This document shows, piece by piece, positions 1 to 7,430 of a stretch of DNA of 64,000 nt. Within the stretch, counting starts at the first letter, position 1, and each line of letters starts with the position of its first letter. The DNA lies in NCBI RefSeq assembly GCF_039544005.1, contig NZ_BAABKV010000001.1:2294001-2358000 (forward strand), given 5' to 3'. The notes beneath the pieces were generated by a model. That model made no database searches. It was not told where the DNA came from and was given only the letters and a program-made list of their open reading frames with translations. Made by a program: the position numbers and the translations under genes. Source of the DNA: Kitasatospora paranensis. GTDB taxonomy: Bacteria > Actinomycetota > Actinomycetes > Streptomycetales > Streptomycetaceae.

Positions 1-1291
1 TGGTGCCGTCGGTGTGCGCGGGCGCCACCACCCCGCGGGTGCCGTAAAGCCGCCGGGCGTTGGTGCGCCAGTCCGGCAGTTGGTCGCGGACGAGGGCGGC
101 GAGCGCGAGCGAGGCCTCCGGCAGGCCGGTCGCGGCCGCGCCGGCGAGCTGCAGGTTGAGGTTGGCGTTGGTGGTGAAGGCGCCGCCCCAGGCGGTGTCC
201 CAGTCGCCCGTCCACAGCCCGCACAGCCGCGGCGGGCGGTGCCCGGACGCGGACAGCAGGTGGTAGCGGCCGGCCGCGAACAGTGACTCCAGCAGGGCGA
301 GTTGAAGGTTCGCAGGGTCGGCCCGCTGGCGCTCCAGCAGCTCGGCGACGGGCCGCTCGCGGTCCGCCGGGTCGGCTCCCAGGTCGAGCTCCACCCGGTC
401 GTACGCGGCGGCGTGCTCGGCCAGGTGCCGCTCCAGCAGCTCCTCGTGGTCGTCCGGCAGGGCGTACATCCCGACGTCCAGGCGGCCGAGCCGCCCGGCC
501 GGGTCGGAGACCGGGCCGCGGACGGTGCGGGTCAGCAGCAGCAGCTGGCGGGCCCCGGTCACGTGCACCCGGGGGCCGTCGCAGCGCACCGTGCCGCCGG
601 GTGCGACGATCCGGGTGGCACCGCGGTAGCCGGTCTCGCTGCCGGGGTAGCGGGCGCGCAGCCGCAGCAGTGCACTGTCGCGGGGCCGGGGCTCGGCGGC
701 GGGGATCTCCGCCGGCCGGTACACCGACCGGACGGCGGCACGCAGTTCGGCGGGGGCCCCGGGCAGCCGGGTGTCCAGGGTGATCTCCGCGTCCAGGGCC
801 GAACCGGTCGGCGCGGTCAGCAGCTGCACCACCGCGTCGTCGGCGCGCGAGACGAAGCACTCCGAACGCCACCAGCCGTCGGCCTCGCGCCACTCGGCGG
901 CGGCGACGCCCGTCCGGAAGTCCAGGCTGCGCCGGTAGCCCGCCGCCTCCGCTGCGCCGGGCCGGCGGATCCGGACGGCGAACGCCGGGTGGAACGCCTG
1001 CACGTGACGCGGCTCCCAGTCGCCGCCGAACGCGGCCGTCGCGGCCGCCTGCCGCCCGGCCAGCAGGTGGTCCTGCACCTCGGCCAGCCGCGGTGCCAGC
1101 AGCGGGGGTTCGACCCCGGAGGCCGGATCGGGGCGGACGAGGTCGTGGTGCGTGACGACCACCGCCTCGTCGTGGGTGCGGCCGTGCACCAGGACGCCGT
1201 GCCGGCCGTTGCCGCCGAGGTAGGCGTCCTCCCAGCGGGAGGCGGGCTCGGGGTCGTGGATGCCGTGGGTGGGTGCGGCGGCCTCGGGCAT
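1..1291 (-). CDS. GH95 family glycoside hydrolase (probable alpha-L-fucosidase), 3' end cut by the window
   Basis: About 430 N-terminal codons are visible and the frame runs off the left edge. The start region reads WEDAYLGGNGRHG, the usual N-terminal beta-domain signature of GH95. Around residues 353-375 are LCGLWTGDWDTAW and TNANLNLQ. The Asn pair of the latter corresponds to the Asn residues that activate the catalytic water in the bifidobacterial 1,2-alpha-L-fucosidase. The catalytic acid lies beyond the edge. There is no signal peptide, so it probably trims imported oligosaccharides in the cytoplasm. The ATG follows an AGGA ribosome site and lies 18 bases after the GH42 stop, making it the last visible gene of the five-gene operon. 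GH95 also contains alpha-galactosidases, so fucose specificity is inferred. Confidence 0.85.
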   Translation of the reverse strand, partial: MPEAAAPTHGIHDPEPASRWEDAYLGGNGRHGVLVHGRTHDEAVVVTHHDLVRPDPASGVEPPLLAPRLAEVQDHLLAGRQAAATAAFGGDWEPRHVQAFHPAFAVRIRRPGAAEAAGYRRSLDFRTGVAAAEWREADGWWRSECFVSRADDAVVQLLTAPTGSALDAEITLDTRLPGAPAELRAAVRSVYRPAEIPAAEPRPRDSALLRLRARYPGSETGYRGATRIVAPGGTVRCDGPRVHVTGARQLLLLTRTVRGPVSDPAGRLGRLDVGMYALPDDHEELLERHLAEHAAAYDRVELDLGADPADRERPVAELLERQRADPANLQLALLESLFAAGRYHLLSASGHRPPRLCGLWTGDWDTAWGGAFTTNANLNLQLAGAAATGLPEASLALAALVRDQLPDWRTNARRLYGTRGVVAPAHTDGT

Positions 1292-1309
1292 GGCTGGTCC
1301 TGTCCAGTG

Positions 1310-3265
1310 CTACGGGCGCAGCACCGCGACGCCGTACGGGTCGAGGTGCAGCACGGCGGGATCGCGGGCGATGGCGCGGGCGGTCAGCAGGTCGCGGTGG
1401 GGGCCGGGCAGGGTCAGCTCGCAGGGCTCGGCGGTGTGGTTGAGCAGGAACAGCAGGTCGCCGCGGCGGACGGCCTCCACCCCGGCGGGCAGGCCGGGCA
1501 GGGCCGGGGCGGCGCCGGCGCGCCCGGCCGCGTCGGCCAGCAGGCGCTGCAGCACGGCCGGTTCGGGCAGGGTGGCGAGGTAGCAGGCCCGGCCGCGCCG
1601 GGTGGCGGCGGGGGTGCCGTCGGCGAAGGCGAGGACGGTCTCGGTGCCGGGGGCCAGGCACAGGTCCTCGCTCCACAGGTCGGCGGTGCCGCCGCCGGCC
1701 AGCTCGGCCGGCGCGTCCAGCGGGCGCCATTCGAGCGGGTGGACGCCGAGCAGCGCGCGCAGCCGCTCGTCCATGCCGCCCGGCCGGACGGCGTCCTGCT
1801 CGTCGGCGACACCGGTGAAGAACCCGGCGACCAGGGTGCCGCCGGCGGCGACGTACCCGGTGAGGTTGTCGACGGCGGCGTCGCCCGCCAGGTACAGGTT
1901 GGGCACCACGACCATCCGGTAGCCGCCGAGGTCGGCCTCCGGGTGGACGTAGTCGGCGGTGAGGTGGGCGTCCCACAGCGCGCCGTGCCAGGCGAGGGCG
2001 ATCGGCGCCAGGTCGACCCGGTCCGAGGGGCGGCCGCGCTGCTCCAGGGCCCACCAGTTGGACCAGTCGAGGACGACCGCGACATCGGCCTCCACCCGGG
2101 TGCCCACCACCTCGGCGAGGAGCGGGAGTTCGGCGCCGAGCGTGCGGACGGCCAGGTGCTGGGGGCTGTCGGGCCCGGCGTGCGGGAGGAGGGCGGAGTG
2201 GAACTTCTCCGCGCCGGAGCGGGAGGCCCGCCACTGGAAGAAGCAGAGGCCGTCGGCGCCGCGGGCGATCGCCTGGTAGGCCTCCAGCCGGAGCCGGTCG
2301 ACGGGCTTGGCCCGGTTGACGCCGCGCCAGTTCACCGCGGAGGCGGCCATCTCCATCTGCAGCCACGGGCCGCGGGCCTGCGAGCGGGTCATGTCCTGGC
2401 CGAGCGAGGCCCACACCATGGCACGGGGGTCGGCCGGGTCCGGGTAGCTGTCCAGCGAGACGACGTCCTCCTCGGCGGCGAACGCCCAGCAGTCGACGTG
2501 CGGGAACAGGGTCATGAAGTTGGTGGTGACCGGCAGCTCGGGGGTGTGGCGGCGCAGCACGTCCCGCTCCGCGGTGAAGCAGGCGAGCAGGACGTCCGAG
2601 CAGAACCGCCGGAAGTCCAGCTGCTGGGCGGGGTTGGGCAGGTACGGGGCGGCGCGCGGTGGGGTGACGGTCGACCAGGTGGCGTGCTGCTGGCTCCAGA
2701 AGGCCGTGCCCCAGGCGGCGTTGACGGCCTCCAGGGTGCCGTACCGCTTGCCCAGCCAGTCGCGGAAGCGGTCGGCGGTCTCCTCGCAGTGGCAGACCGG
2801 CCCGTACTCGTTGCCGACGTGCCACATCCGGACGGCCGGGTGGTGGCCGAACGCCGCGGCGAGGTCGTCCACCAGGCCGAGGGCGTGCCGGCGGTAGTCG
2901 GCGGAGGAGGGGCACCACTGGTTCCGGGACCCCCACGACAGGGTGGTGCCCTCGGCGGTGACCGGCAGGGTGCCGGGGTGCAGTTCGCCGAGCCAGGGCG
3001 GCGGGGAGGCGGTGGGCGTGGCAAGGCAGACCTCGATCCCGCCCTCGTGGAGCAGGTCGAGGATGCGGCGCAGCCAGCCGAAGTCCCTGGCCCCGGGCGT
3101 CGGTTCGAGCTTGGCCCAGGAGAAGACGCCGACCGTGACGGTGGTGACGCCGGCCTCGCGCATCAGCCGGACGTCCTCGGGCCAGATCGACTCGGGCCAC
3201 TGCTCGGGGTTGTAGTCGCCGCCGAACAGCAGGCGGCCGCGGGTGGCGTCGGCAAGGGATGGCAT
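1310..3265 (-). CDS. GH42 beta-galactosidase
   Basis: This 651-residue protein has normal GH42 length. It begins LLFGGDYNPEQWPESIW, the family's N-terminal signature. The acid/base glutamate is in WHVGNEYGPVCHC and the nucleophile glutamate in WLQMEMAAS. A C-terminal GH42M-like trimerisation region and small beta domain follow. No signal peptide is present, so it should release terminal beta-linked galactose from imported oligosaccharides in the cytoplasm. It sits between the transporter permease (20-base gap) and the GH95 gene. In this order fucose would be removed first and the exposed galactose next. The ATG has a GAGAGGAC ribosome site. Confidence 0.93.
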   Translation of the reverse strand: MPSLADATRGRLLFGGDYNPEQWPESIWPEDVRLMREAGVTTVTVGVFSWAKLEPTPGARDFGWLRRILDLLHEGGIEVCLATPTASPPPWLGELHPGTLPVTAEGTTLSWGSRNQWCPSSADYRRHALGLVDDLAAAFGHHPAVRMWHVGNEYGPVCHCEETADRFRDWLGKRYGTLEAVNAAWGTAFWSQQHATWSTVTPPRAAPYLPNPAQQLDFRRFCSDVLLACFTAERDVLRRHTPELPVTTNFMTLFPHVDCWAFAAEEDVVSLDSYPDPADPRAMVWASLGQDMTRSQARGPWLQMEMAASAVNWRGVNRAKPVDRLRLEAYQAIARGADGLCFFQWRASRSGAEKFHSALLPHAGPDSPQHLAVRTLGAELPLLAEVVGTRVEADVAVVLDWSNWWALEQRGRPSDRVDLAPIALAWHGALWDAHLTADYVHPEADLGGYRMVVVPNLYLAGDAAVDNLTGYVAAGGTLVAGFFTGVADEQDAVRPGGMDERLRALLGVHPLEWRPLDAPAELAGGGTADLWSEDLCLAPGTETVLAFADGTPAATRRGRACYLATLPEPAVLQRLLADAAGRAGAAPALPGLPAGVEAVRRGDLLFLLNHTAEPCELTLPGPHRDLLTARAIARDPAVLHLDPYGVAVLRP

Positions 3266-3284
3266 GGGGGTGTCCTCTCGCTGG

Positions 3285-4205
3285 TCAGCCCTTGACGGCG
3301 CCGATCAGCATGCCCTTCTGGAAGTGCTTCTGGACGAACGGGTAGACGCACAGCACGGGCACCAGCGCGATCACCATGACCGCCATCTGCACCGAGAGCC
3401 CGGGGACGGCCCCCGTGCTGATGGCCTGGGACATCCCGGTGGGCGCCTGGTGGCGGAGCACGAAGGAGTTCAGCACGTTCTGCAGCGGGTAACGGGTCTG
3501 GTCGTTGAGGTAGAGCGAGGCGGAGAACCAGGAGCTCCAGTAGCCGACCGCGTAGAACAGCGCGATGACGGCGACCACCGCGCGGGACAGCGGCAGCACC
3601 ACCTGCCAGAGGATCCGCCACTCGCCGGCGCCGTCGATCCGTGCGGCGTCGACGAGTTCGGGGGCGGTACCCATGAAGAAGGAGCGCAGCACGAGCAGGT
3701 TGAAGACGGACACGGCGCCGGGGAGGATCAGCGACCAGTAGCTGTCCATCAGGCCGAGGTCCTGGATCAGCAGGTAGCTCGGGATGAGCCCGGCCCCGAA
3801 GAACATCGTGATCATCATGGTGACGAGGATCGGCCGGTGGGCGAAGCTGCCGGGCCGGGAGAGCCCGTACGCGGCGAGCACCGAGACGACCAGCGAGATC
3901 GCCGTGCCGACGAGGGTGATGCCGATGCTGATCAGCACGGCCCGGGTGACGGCGCCGCCGGAGAGGACCTCGGCGTAGGCCTGGACGGTGAGGTGCCCCG
4001 GGACGACCACGAGGCCGCCGGCGCCGGTGATGGTGGCCGCGTCGGAGAGGCTGGTGAGGACGACGACCCAGAGCGGGCCGAGGATCAGCAGGCAGACGAC
4101 GGCCAGGGTGACGCCCTTGAGGCCCCGGCCGACGGCGGTCGGCTCCTCCTCCCAGGCGGGCCGGGCGAACGGGCGGGACGGGCGGAGGTCGGTTGCGGTG
4201 GTCAC
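3285..4205 (-). CDS. Carbohydrate ABC transporter permease (LplC/YtcP type)
   Basis: This is the second inner-membrane subunit of the sugar importer, about 306 residues with six predicted membrane segments. It has the EAA-loop of binding-protein-dependent permeases (VDAARIDGAGEWRILWQVVLP) that docks the ATPase. The C-terminus ends in MLIGAVKG, typical of the LplC group. I chose GTG 4205 because it overlaps the upstream stop as GTGA and has AGGGGGTG about 12 bases upstream; the frame stays open further upstream inside the other permease. No ATPase gene is in the operon, so a shared MsiK-type ATPase is likely. Confidence 0.92.
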   Translation of the reverse strand: MTTATDLRPSRPFARPAWEEEPTAVGRGLKGVTLAVVCLLILGPLWVVVLTSLSDAATITGAGGLVVVPGHLTVQAYAEVLSGGAVTRAVLISIGITLVGTAISLVVSVLAAYGLSRPGSFAHRPILVTMMITMFFGAGLIPSYLLIQDLGLMDSYWSLILPGAVSVFNLLVLRSFFMGTAPELVDAARIDGAGEWRILWQVVLPLSRAVVAVIALFYAVGYWSSWFSASLYLNDQTRYPLQNVLNSFVLRHQAPTGMSQAISTGAVPGLSVQMAVMVIALVPVLCVYPFVQKHFQKGMLIGAVKG

Positions 4206-5191
4206 TTGGAGTACACCCCCTGCTCGCCCAGCCGGTGGGCGGCCTTGTTCGCCAGCAGGACCATGCCGAGGCTGAACAGGCCCTTGACCAGGCCGGCCGC
4301 GGCCGCGTAGCTGAAGTCGCCGCTGCGGATGCCGCGGAACCAGACGTAGGTGTCGAGCACCTCGGAGACGCCGACGCCGACGGCGTCGCGCTGGAGCAGG
4401 ATCTGCTCGAAGCCGACGGAGAGCGAGTCGCCGACCCGCAGCACCAGCAGCAGGGCGATCACCGGGCGCAGCGCGGGCAGCGTGACATGCCACATCCGCC
4501 GCCAGCGGCCGGCGCCGTCGACGGCGGCGGCCTCGTACAGCTCGTCGGAGACGGCGCTGAGGGCGGCGAGGAAGACGATCACGCCCCAGCCGGCGTCCTT
4601 CCAGACGGACTGGGCGGTCAGCAGGTACTTGAAGAGCGTCGGGTCGGTCATCAGGTCGAAGCCCTCGACGCCGTGCCTGCGCAACAGTTGGGCGATCAGG
4701 CCGGCGCCGCCGAGCATCTGCTGGAAGACGGTGACGACCAGCACCCAGGAGAAGAAGTGCGGCAGGTAGAGGACGGACTGCACGAGGGTGCGGAGCCGGC
4801 CGCTGATGAGGCTGTTGAGCAGCAGCGCGAGGGCGATCGGGACGGGGAAGAAGAGCAGCAGCTGGACGGCGGTGATGGAGAGGGTGTTGCCGACGACCTC
4901 CCAGAACCGGGCGTCGGAGAAGACCGCGGCGAAGTTGTCGAGGCCGACGAAGGCGCTGCCGGTGATGCCGCCGCCGTAGACGTCGTAGTCCTGGAACGCG
5001 ACGATGTTGCCGAGCAGCGGGATGTAGTTGAAGACCAGCAGCAGGCCGAGCGCGGGTGCGGTCATCAGCAGCAGGACGCGGTCGCGGCGCAGCCGTTGAC
5101 GGCGGGTGATGCCGCGTCGCGGCGGCGGTGCCGGGCGGTCCGGTCCGTCGGGTGCGGCGGGCCGGGTGGCCGCGGGGGCGCTGCTGCTCAT
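4202..5191 (-). CDS. Sugar ABC transporter permease (LplB type)
   Basis: This is the first permease of the importer, about 329 residues. A basic, Pro-rich N-terminal tail precedes the first membrane helix (VLLLMTAPALGLLLVFNYIP). The ATPase-docking loop reads YEAAAVDGAGRWRRMWHVTLP. The LplB/YteP group imports oligosaccharides such as pectin fragments. I chose ATG 5191 (MSSSAPAATRP), with GGAG 11 bases upstream; an upstream in-frame ATG would give an odd Gly/Arg-rich extension. It is translationally coupled to the next gene by a 4-base GTGA overlap. Confidence 0.92.
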   Translation of the reverse strand: MSSSAPAATRPAAPDGPDRPAPPPRRGITRRQRLRRDRVLLLMTAPALGLLLVFNYIPLLGNIVAFQDYDVYGGGITGSAFVGLDNFAAVFSDARFWEVVGNTLSITAVQLLLFFPVPIALALLLNSLISGRLRTLVQSVLYLPHFFSWVLVVTVFQQMLGGAGLIAQLLRRHGVEGFDLMTDPTLFKYLLTAQSVWKDAGWGVIVFLAALSAVSDELYEAAAVDGAGRWRRMWHVTLPALRPVIALLLVLRVGDSLSVGFEQILLQRDAVGVGVSEVLDTYVWFRGIRSGDFSYAAAAGLVKGLFSLGMVLLANKAAHRLGEQGVYSK

Positions 5192-5261
5192 GGTGGGTTC
5201 TGCTCCGCCCTGGCCGCCGGTGCGATCCGCCACCGGCCGGCCGTAGTGCACGTGTCGGTGG

Positions 5262-6938
5262 TCAGTTGCCGGACTTGTCGAGGATGTCCTGGTAGAAGGC
5301 GCGCAGGTCGTCGCCGCCGTTCTTGCGCCAGTTGTCGACCGCGTCCTTGACGTCGCCGATCTTCTTGCGGTTGCGCACGACGTCCTTCTGCAGGTCGTCG
5401 AAGGGGGTGTACAGCGACGCGTACCGGGTGGGCTCCTGGATCTGCATCGCGTAGAAGAGCGGCTTCCTGGCGAAGGCCATCATGCGGCCCATCCAGTTGG
5501 CGAAGTCCGTGGCGGCCTGGGGCTGGTCGGGCCAGGCGATGGTGGGTGCCGGGGAGGCGATGAACTCGTAGGAGGAGAGGACCTCCTTGGTGCCGAGCGC
5601 GGTCTGCACCGGGGTGCCGGAGGCGTCCTTGGCGTAGTGGACGCCCTCGACGCCGAACTTCTCGAGCACGAACTCCTTGGTGCCGAACGGGGCGGCGGCG
5701 TAGTCGGCGACACCGAGGAGTTCCTCGATCCTCGCGGCGGGCAGCTTGGCGGACAGGAAGCTGAAGATCCCGGCGGGCGCGCCGATGTAGAGCTCCAGCT
5801 TGCCGCCGTCGTGGGCGAAGAAGTCCATCGGCTTGATGCTGAACTTCGGGTTGGCCTTGGCCTGTTCGTTCATCATGCCGCGCATGACGTCGCCGTCGTT
5901 CATGATCAGCGACTGGCCGGAGGTGAAGCGGGTCTTGGCGTCGTTGGCCTTGCCGGCCACCGCGTCGGGATGGACGCTGCCCTGGGCGTAGAGCTTCTGC
6001 GTCCAGGAGAGCGCGTCGAGGTACTCCTGGGTCTCGATCAGGTGGACGAGCTTGCCGTCGACCTGCTTCCAGTAGCCGGGCATGGTGCCGGGGACGCAGT
6101 TGAACAGGACCTGCGCCGTCCACCACATGTCCTCGCAGGCCCAGACCTTGGCGGCGGGGCTGGTGATGTCCTTGGCGAGCTGGAGGAACTCGTCGGCGGT
6201 CTTCGGGAGGGTCCAGCCCTTCTCGGCGAAGATGTCGGCCCGGTAGTAGGGGACGACGCCGCCGAGCGGGCGGTTGGGCATCGGCAGGCCGCGCAGCTTG
6301 CCGCCGAACATGCACATCTTCCAGGCGTCGGTGGGGATCGCCGCGAGGTTGGGGTACTTCTTGACCTTGTCGCCGGACAGGTAGGGGCCGAGGTCGGCGG
6401 CCTTGGCGTCGATGGCGTTCGGGATCTGGCCCGTGATGTTCCAGCCGGGCACGCAGAACAGGTCGGGGATGCTGTCGCCGGCCAGCACCGCGCCGAGCTT
6501 GTCCTGGTAGGTGACGCCGTCCTGGAGCTGCCAGTCGACGCTGACGCCGAGCGCCTCGTCCATGGCGGCGAAGTACTTGCTGTCCTTGCCCGGGGCCGCG
6601 CCCCAGAGCGGGGTGAAGAAGGTGTACTTGCCGCCCTTGCCCGGCTTGCCGGTCACCGAGGCCTTGAGTTCGGCGGGGAACTTCAGGAAGGCCGGGGTGG
6701 AACCGTTGACGCCCGGGATGTCGGGGGTGACGAGGCCGGAGGCGGCGAAGGCGGGGAGGGCGTTCTGCAAGGCGCTGCCGGTGGCGACACCGCCCTTGCT
6801 GCTCGACCGCCCGGTGCCGGAGGAGCAGGCGGTCAGCAGTCCGCCGCCGGTGAGCGCGGCGGCGGCGGCCACGGCGCCGGTCAGGAAGCGGCGGCGCGAG
6901 GCGGCCGGGGCAGGGCCGACTCTGTCAGCGCTGGTCAT
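5262..6938 (-). CDS. Extracellular solute-binding lipoprotein (LplA type)
   Basis: This 558-residue substrate-binding protein has a twin-arginine-like leader (SRRRFLTG) leading into the lipobox LTAC, whose Cys is lipidated. It is thus a Tat-exported lipoprotein anchored outside the membrane. Its length and AELGPYL-like core fit the large LplA/YtcQ binding proteins for oligosaccharides rather than the smaller MalE group. It is the first gene of the leftward operon, as is usual for an importer with the binding protein made in excess. A GAAGCGCTTC palindrome lies about 200 bases upstream, so substrate induction through a LacI-family repressor is likely. Confidence 0.92.
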   Translation of the reverse strand: MTSADRVGPAPAASRRRFLTGAVAAAAALTGGGLLTACSSGTGRSSSKGGVATGSALQNALPAFAASGLVTPDIPGVNGSTPAFLKFPAELKASVTGKPGKGGKYTFFTPLWGAAPGKDSKYFAAMDEALGVSVDWQLQDGVTYQDKLGAVLAGDSIPDLFCVPGWNITGQIPNAIDAKAADLGPYLSGDKVKKYPNLAAIPTDAWKMCMFGGKLRGLPMPNRPLGGVVPYYRADIFAEKGWTLPKTADEFLQLAKDITSPAAKVWACEDMWWTAQVLFNCVPGTMPGYWKQVDGKLVHLIETQEYLDALSWTQKLYAQGSVHPDAVAGKANDAKTRFTSGQSLIMNDGDVMRGMMNEQAKANPKFSIKPMDFFAHDGGKLELYIGAPAGIFSFLSAKLPAARIEELLGVADYAAAPFGTKEFVLEKFGVEGVHYAKDASGTPVQTALGTKEVLSSYEFIASPAPTIAWPDQPQAATDFANWMGRMMAFARKPLFYAMQIQEPTRYASLYTPFDDLQKDVVRNRKKIGDVKDAVDNWRKNGGDDLRAFYQDILDKSGN

Positions 6939-7128
6939 GGTGGGTGGAGCCCTTCGTCGTTGCGGGTGGGAGGCGGGCGGGGCCGGGCGGGCGGCGCGGC
7001 GGTGCCCGGCGGTCCGGGTGGTGCCCCGGTCGCGGCCGGGGCGGTGGGACGACGGTGCGGGGTGGTGCGAAGGGTGGTGCGGGGGGTGGTGCGAAGGGCC
7101 GGCGCCCGGCGGTGGGCCGGGTCCCGGA

Positions 7129-7184
7129 GCTACTGTCGAAGCGCTTCAACGTGGCGCCGAGGCTAGGCCAGCGAAAGCTGTCGC
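7129..7184 (-). promoter_or_regulatory. Operator palindrome and candidate promoter of the leftward glycan operon
   Basis: Positions 7138-7147 read GAAGCGCTTC, a perfect 10-base palindrome with the central GCGC typical of LacI-family operators. On the minus strand, TTGTGC, 17 bases, then TAGCCT lies just upstream (about 7158-7186), which puts the palindrome near +20 where a repressor would block transcription. The 492-base gap 6939-7430 holds no gene that I can support. Confidence 0.55.
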
Positions 7185-7333
7185 ACAAGGGTTTGCACGA
7201 GCTTCACAGTTCAGGACTTGACGACGACACAGGTCGCGCGTCCGGTTCGGGACACCGATCCGGGCGGCCGAAGAACCGGTCTGGACCAGCGAGGACGCTC
7301 TCCCGCCCGCCTCCCGGCCAGGCCGCGGGCCGC

Positions 7334-7375
7334 TTGACAGCATCGGGCATCACTGCGAACTTCGAAGCGCTTCGA
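7334..7375 (+). promoter_or_regulatory. Promoter and LacI-type operator of the GH3 gene
   Basis: TTGACA at 7334-7339 is a perfect -35 box. The 14-base perfect palindrome TCGAAGCGCTTCGA at 7362-7375 covers the expected -10/+1 region. It shares its GAAGCGCTTC core with the site at 7138-7147. One repressor could therefore control both divergent units; its gene is not visible in the window. Confidence 0.65.
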
Positions 7376-7430
7376 TCCACCACCTCATGAAGCATCAGCT
7401 CGACACCCGTGCCGCACCGGAGGACCATCC

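Noticed and set aside
302..3295. A 997-codon open frame on the plus strand over the GH95/GH42 region, and similar very long frames elsewhere (7395-10193 minus, 19963-22659 plus, 37067-40582 minus beyond the MMPL gene)
   Set aside because: They are antisense or upstream read-through frames that come from the extreme GC bias. Their proteins are Gly/Ala/Val/Arg-rich without domains, while the opposite frame or the inner part encodes a recognised protein.
7274..7290. DasR-like site on the minus strand (GCTGGTCCAGACCGGTT)
   Set aside because: It matches the dre consensus in the core, but the outer arm fails, and nothing in the locus points to aminosugars. Chance is likely in GC-rich DNA.
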